From Novosphingobium sp. PhB57 (GTDB lineage: Bacteria; Pseudomonadota; Alphaproteobacteria; Sphingomonadales; Sphingomonadaceae), in assembly GCF_004342985.1 (NCBI RefSeq), contig NZ_SMBO01000002.1, forward strand, positions 248,001 to 312,000: 64,000 nt of DNA. The letters are read 5' to 3'. The notes under the pieces were generated by a model. That model was given only the letters and a program-made list of their open reading frames with translations, was not told the origin of the DNA and did no database searches. Shown piece after piece: positions 36,594 through 46,327 of this stretch (position 1 is the stretch's first letter; every line of letters begins with the position of its first letter). Both the position numbers and the translations under genes were made by a program.

Positions 36594-37289
36594 ATGCAGC
36601 TTTCTCAAAATACCGAAGGCCGGAAGGCGGTCGTGCTTCTTTCCGGCGGTCTCGACTCCATGGTGGCGGCCGGCATAGCCCGCGAAACGGGTTTCGCCGT
36701 GAACGCGCTGACCATCGACTACAACCAGCGTCACCGCTGCGAGATCGACTCCGCGCGGACGATTGCCGCGTTCGTCGGGGCAGAGCGCCATGTCATCCTT
36801 CCGCTCGACTTGCGGCAGTTCGGCGGCTCCGCGCTGACGGACGATATCGATGTGCCCAAGGACGGCGTGGGCACCGACGTGCCGGTGACTTACGTTCCGG
36901 CGCGCAACCTGGTGTTCCTTTCACTGACCCTGGCATGGGCGGAAGCGATCGGCGCCTCGGATATCTTCATCGGGGTGAACGCGCTGGATTACTCGGGTTA
37001 TCCCGATTGTCGGCCCGAGTTCATCGCCGCGTTCGAGGATATCGCGAAGCTGGCGACCAAGGAAGGCGACCAGGGCACGAACTTCCGCATTCACGCACCG
37101 CTGCAGTACATGGGCAAGGCGGACATCGCGCGCGAGGCGGCGCGGCTGGGCATGGATGCCGGAATGAGCTGGTCCTGCTACGATCCGCAGCCGGGTGACC
37201 TGGCCTGTGGTGCGTGTGACAGCTGCCGTTTGCGCAAGGCCGGTTTCGCCGATGCCGGGCTCATCGATCCGACGCCTTACGCGATCTGA
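36594..37289 (+). CDS. queC: 7-cyano-7-deazaguanine synthase
   Basis: Converts carboxydeazaguanine and ammonia to preQ0 with ATP in queuosine tRNA modification. The 231-residue protein has the PP-loop LLSGGLDSM near residues 14-22 and the C-terminal zinc site made of the CYDPQPGDLACGACDSC cysteines. ATG 36594 with CAGGG upstream. No other queuosine gene is adjacent. A strong terminator follows. Confidence 0.95.
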   Translation: MQLSQNTEGRKAVVLLSGGLDSMVAAGIARETGFAVNALTIDYNQRHRCEIDSARTIAAFVGAERHVILPLDLRQFGGSALTDDIDVPKDGVGTDVPVTYVPARNLVFLSLTLAWAEAIGASDIFIGVNALDYSGYPDCRPEFIAAFEDIAKLATKEGDQGTNFRIHAPLQYMGKADIAREAARLGMDAGMSWSCYDPQPGDLACGACDSCRLRKAGFADAGLIDPTPYAI

Positions 37290-37315
37290 CCACTCTTTAT
37301 TTCTGGAAACACACG

Positions 37316-37345
37316 AACGCCCCGCGCAAGCGGGGCGTTTTTTTG
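37316..37345 (+). terminator. Terminator after queC
   Basis: Perfect 10-bp stem AACGCCCCGC/GCGGGGCGTT (37316-37325, 37330-37339) with a GCAA tetraloop and a T-run of at least five. Confidence 0.92.
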
Positions 37346-37390
37346 TGCCCTCAATAGAGGGCTTCATCCGGACCAGCCGTCTGAAGCAGG

Positions 37391-37424
37391 CAAAAGAAAA
37401 GGGGGCCGGATTGCTCCGACCCCC
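37391..37424 (-). terminator. Terminator of the OmpA-family gene
   Basis: Read leftward, a 10-bp stem (37415-37424 with 37401-37410, one wobble, loop GCAA) is followed by TTTTCTTTT. It lies 26 bases past the OmpA stop. Confidence 0.85.
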
Positions 37425-37449
37425 CAATCTGTAACCGTTGCCGGTTCGC

Positions 37450-38472
<1,023 letters not shown>

Positions 38473-38660
38473 ATGTTTCCCCTACTAAGAGATTTGGAGC
38501 CACCGAGTGCCTCGAGTGTCTACCCCCTCAGCTTTACGTGTGCAAGCGCACATTGAACGCGACTGTTGCAGAAATGTCGCGTTTTCGGGGGGTTGGTGAA
38601 GCGTGTGACCCCTTTATTGGAAATCGACTGCACCGTATTACCCCTGTTCAATGCCACTCA

Positions 38661-39119
38661 TTATGCTGAAGGAACGATACCCAAGGCTTGCAGAACGACA
38701 ATCACTTCAGCGATCGCCGCCCGAGCCTGAACATCAACTGTCATTCCGCCAAGTGGTTCCACGGGAAGGGAAGCTTTTCTCCAAAAAATGTCGAAGAGGC
38801 GTTCCTGGCGGGTGGATAAGTCGTAAATCCTGAGCCCTTCGCAGGGTTGCGCGAAGAGCCAGTTGCCGCCGTGAAAGCCGGCCAGACAGCCCTGCTTGCC
38901 GGACCACTCGCCCGTTGCGCCCTCCGCAACCAGCCAGGTCTCTCCCGCGGCGGGATCGCCGGGCGGATCGGCACGCTCGCCCGACACGGTGCCGTGCAGC
39001 ATCATGTCGCAGCGCGACAGCGCTTCGTTGACGAACGCTTCCTTCTGGGCCTGACCCACCTGGAGAAGCGGCAGGGCGAATCGCGGGGTGGTGTTTTCGA
39101 AGGTAATGGAATCGCTCAT
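38661..39119 (-). CDS. DUF2793 protein at the end of the GTA cluster
   Basis: A 152-residue protein. The opening TPRFALPLLQVGQAQKEAFVNEAL is the hallmark of DUF2793, found at the end of GTA and prophage tail clusters in alphaproteobacteria and thought to be part of the tail tip or a fibre. The central tryptophan-rich section (GETWLVAEG, GNWLFAQP) is the rest of the domain, and a short hydrophobic C-terminus follows. It starts 34 bases after the DUF2163 fusion gene. Confidence 0.85.
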   Translation of the reverse strand: MSDSITFENTTPRFALPLLQVGQAQKEAFVNEALSRCDMMLHGTVSGERADPPGDPAAGETWLVAEGATGEWSGKQGCLAGFHGGNWLFAQPCEGLRIYDLSTRQERLFDIFWRKASLPVEPLGGMTVDVQARAAIAEVIVVLQALGIVPSA

Positions 39120-39153
39120 CTAATGAGTCCTCGTACTCTGGTAGGGGCGGTGT

Positions 39154-40890
39154 TCAGGGCAGGCGGAAGAGAGGGAGCGGATCGGACAGGGCGTAAGTCC
39201 CCTGCTGGCGCACCCTCAGGATCTCACCGGGGGCAAGCGCCGCGAGATGGGCAAGCGTGCCGGGCGGAATGTCGAGGCGGGACGAGGATACGGTCCAGCT
39301 CGCCAACGGTGCTGCGAGGGGCCCGGCAGTGACCAGGTAGCTTTCCGCGTGTTCCATGAGAGGCACGTCGATGCCGTCCTGCCACACCCAGTTCCCTCGC
39401 GCGCGCCGGGTCCATTCCAGGCGCAGTGTGCCGTCCTGCAGCATGGCCGGGCGGGGATGGACGGGCGCCAGGGGGCGCAGGGTCAGGCCGCTTGCCTGTA
39501 GCGGAGCCGTGACAGGTCCCGCATCGCCGCGCCCCAGCGCAACGACTTTCCGGTTCATCGCCGTGCCGACCAGCGCGGGATCGAGCGCGACGGCGCTGCC
39601 GTCCAGCAGGACGAAATTCTCGCCGGCGACATGGCCTGACACCGCCCCCTCGGTGCCGCCGCGCCCGCGCAGCAGGCCCTCCAGGCGCCACCGGCCATTG
39701 CCGAGCGACGTGGCCCGGGCGAACTGGATCATTTCCTCGCCGAGGAATGCGAGGTTGGCCCCTTCTGCGAGCTGGCGGGTCGTGGCGGCAACAAGCTGCA
39801 TCGCGGCATCCACCAGAGTGACCTCCAGGCGCGAGCGGCGATCGAACAGGAGCGGACTCATCGGCGGCAGCGCGTCTGTCGCCCTGCCCATAGTCGCCCG
39901 CTTGCGCCCGCTCGGTCCCAGCGGGTGAAGCGCGCCGTCGCCCCGGTCGGCGAACAGGGCCGCGCCGCTCCAGTTGCTGCCGGCCGAGGAAAGCGCGGCG
40001 AAGAGACGCGCCTCGCCCGTACCTGCCGTTGCCGGATCGCAGGGCAGTTCGAAGGCGGCCAGGACAGTGGGCATGGCCGGCAGGTCCTGCGGAGCATTGA
40101 GCCGCCCCGGATCGGCGGCCGACTGCTCCGGATTGTCGGCCCGGCCCGGCGCCAGCCGCTCGGCCGAGAGTTCGATATGATCGCAGCCTTCGCGCAGGAA
40201 CGCCCGTGTGCCGGGGGGTGGTTGCCGGTCGAGCGGATCGCCGAGCGTCAGGCGGTCACCCATCCACCCGGCGATCTTCATCGTCATGCCGGCATAAGGA
40301 CCCTCCAGCCAGCGCAGGCTGCCGCCTGCGAACAGGGCGGGATCGACGGTGGTGCCGAGCAGAAGCGAGGTGTCCTCCGCGTCCACGGCCGCGATGCTGA
40401 CCTCGCGGGTGAAGCGCTGGGGATCGAGATTGCAGCCCGGTCCGCAGAAGGATGCGCGGCACGAGGGGCTGGTGCGCGGCACGGGATCCCGCGCAAGCTC
40501 TTCCTTGCGCGATGCCAGTTCGGCCGAGAACGTGCCGTCCTCCTGCGACACGGCGCCGATCGTGCCGGTGTAGAGCGTGGTGCGCTCCCGCGTTTCCCAA
40601 TCGACCAGGCCGATGCGGACGAAGGCACCATCGAAGCGGCCCCCGGCCAGGTCCTCGGCCGAGATCGCCTCGTGAGTGAGCGTGCCGCGCACTTCGGCGC
40701 TATCGGCCTCGAACCCGGCGGACTTGCGGATCGACGAGGGCACCATGCCGGGCGCGGCCCGGTGGAGCAGCCCGTCGAACCAGAGGTCGGCGTCATGCGT
40801 GGTGAAGCCCAGCGTCACGCCGTCTCGGCGGTCGATGCGCCAGAAGGCGGCGGCGGTTTCGAGGTCGCCTGAAAACCAGATGCGGCTCAT
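39154..40890 (-). CDS. Fusion of DUF2163 tail-hub protein to the C-terminus of a gp15-like tail protein
   Basis: A 578-residue open frame. Residues 1-238 are a DUF2163/TIGR02218 protein (RcGTA gp13 type): FTTHDADLWFDG near 29-40, the cysteine block SCRASFCGPGCNLDPQ near 143-157, ending at FLREGCDH. In intact homologues this point continues to a further conserved block of about 60 residues. Here the sequence switches at residue 239 to text typical of gp15-like baseplate proteins: AADPGRLNAPQDL, LEGLLRGRGGTE, and a Trp/Asp block WVWQDGIDVPL. I infer an in-frame deletion that removed the end of gp13, all of gp14 and the start of gp15. The start overlaps the upstream gene by four bases. Confidence 0.75.
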   Translation of the reverse strand: MSRIWFSGDLETAAAFWRIDRRDGVTLGFTTHDADLWFDGLLHRAAPGMVPSSIRKSAGFEADSAEVRGTLTHEAISAEDLAGGRFDGAFVRIGLVDWETRERTTLYTGTIGAVSQEDGTFSAELASRKEELARDPVPRTSPSCRASFCGPGCNLDPQRFTREVSIAAVDAEDTSLLLGTTVDPALFAGGSLRWLEGPYAGMTMKIAGWMGDRLTLGDPLDRQPPPGTRAFLREGCDHIELSAERLAPGRADNPEQSAADPGRLNAPQDLPAMPTVLAAFELPCDPATAGTGEARLFAALSSAGSNWSGAALFADRGDGALHPLGPSGRKRATMGRATDALPPMSPLLFDRRSRLEVTLVDAAMQLVAATTRQLAEGANLAFLGEEMIQFARATSLGNGRWRLEGLLRGRGGTEGAVSGHVAGENFVLLDGSAVALDPALVGTAMNRKVVALGRGDAGPVTAPLQASGLTLRPLAPVHPRPAMLQDGTLRLEWTRRARGNWVWQDGIDVPLMEHAESYLVTAGPLAAPLASWTVSSSRLDIPPGTLAHLAALAPGEILRVRQQGTYALSDPLPLFRLP

Positions 40891-43238
40891 GACGCCTCCC
40901 GGATCTCTACGACAGGCACGCTGGGTGCTTCACCGGCGGCGAAAGCAGAGCCGGTGATTTCGAGCCGATCCTCGGCGAAGCGCACCGGGACGTCGAACAG
41001 ATATCCCGCGCGGACGACGGCGCCTGCAGCCGGGGCATCGTCGAACAGCACGATACCCATCGGCTCCAGCGACCAGTTCCCCTCCTGCTCCGTGCCGCCG
41101 ACCGAGACGCGCAGGGTGCCGGGCTGCGGCCGGGTGATGCGGCGGACCTGGCCAAGATCCTCCTGTCCTTCCGCGTCTCCGTAGCGCTTGACCAACGGGA
41201 AGCCGGCGCGGGCGCCGTCGCCGGTGCCCAGGTACTGGTCGTGCGGCGTCGGCGCGGCGACCATGTCGTTCGAGCTGAAGTCGCTGGGATCGCGCAGGCG
41301 GAAACCGCGTGCGGGGCCGCGGCGAGCGCGGAAGAAGGCGATCAGCGCGCCCAACTCGGCCTCGGATCGGACGCCCGGCCCCACGTCGAAGCGCAGGCGG
41401 GCGTTCGACCACAGACTGTTGCGCCGCTCGAAGCCGGAGGCAGTCACGGAGATCGAGGTGGAGAATTCGGGAATGACGGCAGCATCCCGGCCAAGCGCGA
41501 GGGGGTAGGGCACGTCGTCGAAAGCCTGCATGGGTTCGGCTCCTGAAGGCTGGAACGGTGGGGGGAGGCGGACGAAGCCGTCGCGGGCGACTTGCGGCAG
41601 AGCCCAGACGACCACCTCGTGCGGGGACCGGGCCAGGGCCTCGTCGATGCCCGCGTCGATCCGCCGCCAATGGTCGCTCTGCGCGGCGGTCAGCACGAAG
41701 CCGGCGAGATAGTCCTGGTCCTCGGGCGGGTAGCCGAGGCGCTCGTTCACCGTGGCATAGGCGCGGCGGCGCAAGACGTCGGCACCGGCGGTGAGCCAGT
41801 CGTAGTCCTCCACCTGCAGCCGGTCGAAGGCGGGCGCGGCCCAGCCCACCGGCAGGTTGGCGCGCCGCATCTCGGGCATCGCGGCGTCGAGCACGGTGGG
41901 CGTGAAGACCAGCGCCAGCGCTTCGGCCGCCGCGGGCGCCGCGGCGGCGCGCACGGCGGAGACCAGATCGGCGGTGGACCTGGCCAGCACCGCGCCGGCC
42001 GTGTCGAGCAGGGCCTGCTGGGCAGCGTCCAGCGGCGCGCGCATGTCGGGAATGACGGCGGGCGTGCCGCCAAAGGTGGCGAGAGCCTCGGCATCGTAGA
42101 GACAGATGCGGCCGTCCGCGAAGCACCACCACCAGGGCTCGCCCACCTGGAAGCGCACCGGCGCACCGGCCTCGATCATGATCCGCGCAAAGGCGGCGCC
42201 GACCGATTGCAGCCAGGCCATCGCCGCGCGGTTCGCCGGCGAGAGCAGGGTGGAGGGCGGTTCCCATCCGGTGAGCGCGGGATTGCCCAGATGATCGCGC
42301 TGCTTCCATGCGGGAGGGCAATGCTGGTCGAGCAGTTCGTAGGACAGCGAGGCCACCGGGCTGAAGCCCAGGTCCATGCATTCCCGGAAGAAGGCGCGGT
42401 GCCAGTTGCGCGTCGGCGCATTGAGCGGGTCGGCGGCCGCGCCGGCCAAATAGCCGCCATCCGCCGGGGCAAGCCGGAAGTAATGGCTCATGCCGACATA
42501 GTGGATCACCGAGCCCCGGTAGCCGAGCTGGCGCACGTTTCGCAGTAGGCGCGCGGGCGTCTGCACGCCCTGATCGTCGAAGCCCGTCGCCATGGCGAGG
42601 CCGTTGGGCGGCAGGATCACGTCGCCGATTTCCAGCATGGCCCGCGCGCCATCGGTGCGGATCTCGCTCAGTTCGATCCAGCCTTCGGCCTCGGCCGGCA
42701 GGGGTTCGGCGCTGCCGTCATAGCCGGGCGGGCAAAACGAGATGAACATGCGGTCGATCGCATGGGGCCATACCCGGTCGGCAGAAGGCAGCGAGAAACC
42801 GGCATCGAGTTCGGAGAAACGCAAGTCGATGCGGGCGTCCTCGCCGGTACCTTCCGCATAGTTCCAAAGGCGGACGTACCAGACGCGCGCCGCGCCCGCG
42901 GCGTCCTTGCCCTCGACGGTCAGGGTGGGGCCGATGCCGGAATCGAGCGGGATCACGCCCGATGAGCGCCAGCGAAAGCTCAGCGCGGTATGGGCGTAGT
43001 CGCGGTCGGTCCGGTAGGCGAGAAGCGGGTGGTCAAGGCTGTCGACACTGTCCCAGATCAGCCCCCCGAGATCGCCCTTGCGCAGGAACGCTGCGTCGAG
43101 ACGCAGCGAATCGGGGCCTGTCGATATGAGGGAGGCCATCATCGGTCGCGGAAAGTTGACGGTCCAGAAACGCGGGTCGAAGCGCTTGATCCAGTCGCTC
43201 GCCTGTCCGTTGCGCTTGCTTGCAAGCCAGAATGCCAT
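40887..43238 (-). CDS. Large DUF2460 (TIGR02217) GTA tail protein, RcGTA gp12 type
   Basis: A 783-residue protein. The C-terminal ~210 residues are the DUF2460 distal-tail domain (FDDVPYPLALGRDA, SSSIS-like start, FFRARRGPARGFRLRDPSDF, then RRITRPQPGTLRVSVGG). The N-terminal ~570 residues, absent from the short Rhodobacter gp12, have the look of a TIM-barrel or tail-sheath-like domain (GYRGSVIHYVGMSHYFR, FQVGEPWWWCF). The frame is intact. ATG 43238 has GGAG ten bases upstream. It lies directly behind the tape-measure fragment. Confidence 0.82.
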   Translation of the reverse strand: MAFWLASKRNGQASDWIKRFDPRFWTVNFPRPMMASLISTGPDSLRLDAAFLRKGDLGGLIWDSVDSLDHPLLAYRTDRDYAHTALSFRWRSSGVIPLDSGIGPTLTVEGKDAAGAARVWYVRLWNYAEGTGEDARIDLRFSELDAGFSLPSADRVWPHAIDRMFISFCPPGYDGSAEPLPAEAEGWIELSEIRTDGARAMLEIGDVILPPNGLAMATGFDDQGVQTPARLLRNVRQLGYRGSVIHYVGMSHYFRLAPADGGYLAGAAADPLNAPTRNWHRAFFRECMDLGFSPVASLSYELLDQHCPPAWKQRDHLGNPALTGWEPPSTLLSPANRAAMAWLQSVGAAFARIMIEAGAPVRFQVGEPWWWCFADGRICLYDAEALATFGGTPAVIPDMRAPLDAAQQALLDTAGAVLARSTADLVSAVRAAAAPAAAEALALVFTPTVLDAAMPEMRRANLPVGWAAPAFDRLQVEDYDWLTAGADVLRRRAYATVNERLGYPPEDQDYLAGFVLTAAQSDHWRRIDAGIDEALARSPHEVVVWALPQVARDGFVRLPPPFQPSGAEPMQAFDDVPYPLALGRDAAVIPEFSTSISVTASGFERRNSLWSNARLRFDVGPGVRSEAELGALIAFFRARRGPARGFRLRDPSDFSSNDMVAAPTPHDQYLGTGDGARAGFPLVKRYGDAEGQEDLGQVRRITRPQPGTLRVSVGGTEQEGNWSLEPMGIVLFDDAPAAGAVVRAGYLFDVPVRFAEDRLEITGSAFAAGEAPSVPVVEIREAS

Positions 43239-44125
43239 GTCGGTTGCTCCGGTGGTGTCAGCGGGCGGCGATCGCGCGGCGAACGGCGCTGGCGACCTGG
43301 CGCGAGGAGCGCTGAAGCGATTGGGGTGCGCTGGATCCGCGCGGGGCGTTGAGGTGGATGGCGACTTTCACGTCGCGCGCGGGGGCGCCCGGCATTGCCC
43401 GATCCGGCATAGGCCTGGGTCAGCTCGGTCTTGAGCCGGTCGAACTGGTCACCCGTGAGCGTATTGCCCTCGCCCGCCTCGTAGACGAGCGCCCCGGACG
43501 GACGGGCCGCATTTTCCAGAAGCTGGCGGTTCCACTGCGAGGCGGCGTTGTGCGTGGCGATCGCCTCGTCGGCGGCGGCCAGGCACCCCGCGCCGTAATG
43601 GTCATCCGCCGGGTGGAAATGGCGGATGTGGATGACGTTGGGCGCGGCGTCCTCGTCAAGCAGCGGGATTGTCAGGCGCCGCCCGGCCACGTCGTAGGCG
43701 AAAGCAGCGGGCCAGCCGTCCTCGCCCGCGACGATGGAGACGCGCTCGGGCCGCAAGGCAAAGAGTTCCACCGGACGGCCGCGCGCGTCCTTGAGCACCT
43801 GCACATAGGCATTGCCGTGGAGCAGGAGGTGGCAGGCGAGCGTCTCCAGCAGCGACTGTCCCGCGCTCGTTTCGGTCACGAGAGAGACAAGCCGCGGATC
43901 GGCAGGGCGCAGCGGCGCGCCGCCGATGCCTTCCGCAACCAGACGCACCGCGCGCTGGGCCACGGGATTCTCAAGATAGGCCCGGCGCACGGCCGAGCCA
44001 TATTCGAAGGGAGCACGCCCGCCGCCGCTCTCGGCGAAAAACCATGGCGAGGCCGGTCCGCGCGCCAGCGGCACGCGGGCACTCTCACCCTTGAAGGCGG
44101 CGACGAGCGTTTCGAGGAAGGACAC
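43139..44125 (-). pseudogene. Phage/GTA portal protein, truncated and fused out of frame
   Basis: From GTG 44125 (GGAAA upstream) about 246 residues match an HK97/GTA portal: PFEYGSAVRRAYLENPVAQR, HGNAYVQVLKD, NVIHIRHFHPADDHYG, NRQLLENAARPSGAL and QAYAGSGNAG. At about 43388, where portals continue with a conserved LLLEGG/DWK block, the frame enters arginine- and proline-rich nonsense that runs on to 43139, about 100 bases into the next gene. The last third of the portal, including the DMDF-type region, is missing. I judge it non-functional. The ancestor would be about 390 residues. Confidence 0.75.
43258..43387 (-). pseudogene. C-terminal fragment of a tail tape-measure protein
   Basis: In the frame shifted relative to the portal, about 40 residues read GAPARDVKVAIHLNAP and SRQVASAVRRAIAAR, ending in TGA at 43258-43260, 20 bases before the DUF2460 start. 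This resembles the C-terminus of GTA tape-measure proteins (RcGTA gp11 type), which is the gene expected immediately upstream of DUF2460. It has no start of its own. The assignment rests on short similarity plus position. Confidence 0.6.
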
Positions 44126-44266
44126 TGCAGGGTTTCCTTTCAATGGGTTTTCACGAGCGGATCGCTCCGCAGGCCGCTGAGGCCCGAAATGGCGCAGGGA
44201 GGGTTCTGCCTGGCGTCCAGGATGTCCGCGCAAAGGCGCGCAGATCCCCGGTTCGATGCGGGAAGC

Positions 44267-45595
44267 TCAGGCCAGCCGCACGCGAGGCTCGCCGTTCCGG
44301 CCGAGCATCAGTTCGCTCAAGGCCCAGACCAGGGCGTCGGCGCGGTCCGGCGAGCGTCCCGGGCCCTGGTAGGCACCTCCGGCGATGAGGCCGCACATCT
44401 CGTCTTCCAGCGCGGGAAACAGCCCGGCATGGCGGACCCGCCCGGCCTCGTATAACGCGGCGACCGGCTCGGCGCGGGCGACTTTGCCGCGGCTGGCGTG
44501 GACCAGCCGCAAGGGCAGAGAGAGCTGGGCCGCGCGCAGTACCGAGGCGACCATGGCGCCGCCCTGGTTGGCCTCCGCGATCACCCGGTCGGCATGCCAG
44601 GCCTCGGCGGTGCCGGCGACGGCGCGGGCCCAGCGTTCGGGACCCGCCTTCTCCACCGAGGCATCGGCCATGACATGCGCCGTGCCGTCCTGCCCCATGC
44701 CCACGACCACGATCCCGCAGGCATCGCCCCCGGCCGAGGCCGGCGGATCGACGCCGACGACCACGCGGTCGCATGCGGGCGCGGCGTCCTCCCGGCAGCC
44801 TTCCAGCAGGGCACGGCTCCAGAGCGCGCCTTCGACATCGGCGATCAGTTCGCCGTCGATCTCCTGCCGTCCCAGCAGGCTTTGCGAAAACGTCCGGCGC
44901 ATGGCCCTGAGGAAACGGGCGGGCAGGTTGGCCGCATTGTCGAAGGTGCTGCCGCGCGTCACGGCGACTTCGCCGTCCTGGCTTTCGGCCAGCAATCGCG
45001 TGACCAGGGGTACGCTTCGGGGCGTCGTCGTGGCCACGACGCGGGGGTCATGGCCCAGCCGGAGACCCATGAGCAGGTTGTCCCAGCTCGCGACGGCCCT
45101 GCCCGAGGCATTGTCCCATTTGGCCACTTCGTCGCACCAGGCGTGGCTGTGCTGGGGGCCGCGCAGGGCTTCCGGCTCGGCCGCGCAATAGAGCGTGGCC
45201 TGCGCGCCGTTCGGCCATGTCAGACGGCGCAGCGAAGGTTCGAAAAGGGGCCGTCTCCAGGGCGCGCCTATCGACAGCAATCCGCTTTCACCTTCCACCA
45301 TCACCGAGCGCGCCTCGCCGAGATGCGCGGCGACGAGCGCGATGCGGGCATCGGGATGATGCTCGGCAACCTCGTTCACCCATTCGGCGCCGCAGCGCGT
45401 CTTGCCGAAGCCGCGCCCGGCCATGACCAGCCATACGCGCCAGTCTCCGGCGGGGGCGATCTGCGAGGGCCGGGCCCAGAGACGCCAGTCCCAGCGCCAT
45501 TCGCGCTGTCCGGAGGCACCAAGACCCGTCATGAAGGATTCCAGTTCGCCGTCTTCGGCTTCGGCCAGCCAGTGCAGGGGATCGGCTTCAGCCAT
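44267..45595 (-). CDS. Terminase large subunit (TerL), GTA type
   Basis: DNA-packaging motor ATPase and headful nuclease of 442 residues. Walker A MAGRGFGKTRCG near residue 59, the Walker B-like region around HAWCDEVAKW, coupling motif ATTTPR, and the RNase H-like nuclease half with VVGVDPPASAGGDACGIVVVG and RADALVWALSEL. All appear intact, unlike the portal downstream. ATG 45595 overlaps the preceding gene by eight bases. The stop lies 140 bases before the portal start. Confidence 0.9.
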   Translation of the reverse strand: MAEADPLHWLAEAEDGELESFMTGLGASGQREWRWDWRLWARPSQIAPAGDWRVWLVMAGRGFGKTRCGAEWVNEVAEHHPDARIALVAAHLGEARSVMVEGESGLLSIGAPWRRPLFEPSLRRLTWPNGAQATLYCAAEPEALRGPQHSHAWCDEVAKWDNASGRAVASWDNLLMGLRLGHDPRVVATTTPRSVPLVTRLLAESQDGEVAVTRGSTFDNAANLPARFLRAMRRTFSQSLLGRQEIDGELIADVEGALWSRALLEGCREDAAPACDRVVVGVDPPASAGGDACGIVVVGMGQDGTAHVMADASVEKAGPERWARAVAGTAEAWHADRVIAEANQGGAMVASVLRAAQLSLPLRLVHASRGKVARAEPVAALYEAGRVRHAGLFPALEDEMCGLIAGGAYQGPGRSPDRADALVWALSELMLGRNGEPRVRLA

Positions 45596-46112
45596 GATCG
45601 GCCTCCTTGCCGGTTTCGAGCGCGCGGCGCGCCGTGATCTGCTGGCGCAGCTGCGCCAGCTTGGCGTGGATCGAGGCGCGCACGGCGGCCAGATCCTCAT
45701 TCTCCCGCGCCGCCCGCTCGCGCGCCACGGTTTCGCGGTGGAGGCCGAGGAGGCGAAGGGCGGTGGCGTTGTCGAACTTGACCTCGCCGTCCCGGGGATC
45801 GCCGAAGCGCAGCCGATAGAGCACTTCCATCTCGAGGTTCTCGTAGCCTTCGAGCAGGGCGACGTGCCAGTCCCGGGCGAATTCCGGGTCTGTCCGGCGC
45901 AGTCTATAGGCCTTGCCCGGCAGCACTCCGGCGGCGGTGCTGGCGGCACTGACGTTCGAGGTCTCGGCCAGCGCGGCGAGGAAATCCGCACGCCACCGCC
46001 GGTTGTTGATGGGGCGCTCGTCCCCGGGCTCATGCGCCGTGGAGACAGGGCTGATCGTCTTGCCACGCCGGCACCGTGCAGCGCCGGACGTAGCCCGTTT
46101 CGGCTCGACCAT
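45588..46112 (-). CDS. Small terminase-like/GTA gp1-type protein
   Basis: A 174-residue protein in the gp1 position directly before TerL. The segment FLAALAETSNVSAASTAAGV is a helix-turn-helix of the kind that terminase small subunits use to bind DNA, followed by a long charged helix (ETVARERAARENEDLAAVRA) fit for oligomerisation. The N-terminal 35 residues are basic and disordered, so the true start may be internal. It overlaps terL, so the two are coupled. Confidence 0.75.
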   Translation of the reverse strand: MVEPKRATSGAARCRRGKTISPVSTAHEPGDERPINNRRWRADFLAALAETSNVSAASTAAGVLPGKAYRLRRTDPEFARDWHVALLEGYENLEMEVLYRLRFGDPRDGEVKFDNATALRLLGLHRETVARERAARENEDLAAVRASIHAKLAQLRQQITARRALETGKEADHG

Positions 46113-46222
46113 AGGGGATCATCCCGGAGTTGATGTGGTGCGGATCGAAAGGAGAGCCGGACGAATCGGCTGCTTCCCTTGTTCCTGTTTTGTACCAATC
46201 CAGCGCCGTAATGTCAAGCAGA

Positions 46223-46241
46223 TATAACCAAATGGGTTATA
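46223..46241. promoter_or_regulatory. Palindromic operator-like site
   Basis: TATAACC, five bases, GGTTATA: a perfect 7-base inverted repeat in AT-rich sequence, standing out in a GC-rich genome. It lies between the divergent GTA cluster (start 46112) and the YqaA-family gene (start 46328). The size fits a dimeric helix-turn-helix repressor. The regulator is not identified. Confidence 0.55.
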
Positions 46242-46327
46242 GCTTGCCGCCTCCGCGCCGGCCTACTAAGCACGGCACGCGTGCCGCCTTCTTGCGGCGC
46301 CCGATCTCATGACAGCCGGAGAACTCG

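Larger units (their letters stand above)
38661..46112 (-). mobile_element. Degenerate gene-transfer-agent (GTA) structural cluster
   Basis: Seven reverse-strand genes in RcGTA order: small terminase-like, large terminase, portal (broken), tape-measure fragment, DUF2460, DUF2163 fused to a gp15-like C-terminus, and DUF2793. Between portal and tape measure the cluster should hold prohead protease, major capsid, adaptor, stopper and tail tube genes; between DUF2163 and gp15 it should hold an NlpC/P60 peptidase. All are absent. No integrase, attachment site or lysis gene is seen. I infer at least two deletions in a once complete GTA. Confidence 0.82.

Noticed and set aside
38661..46112. Active prophage
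   Set aside because: No integrase, repressor, attachment repeats or lysis genes; gene order and families are those of a gene transfer agent, and capsid genes are missing.
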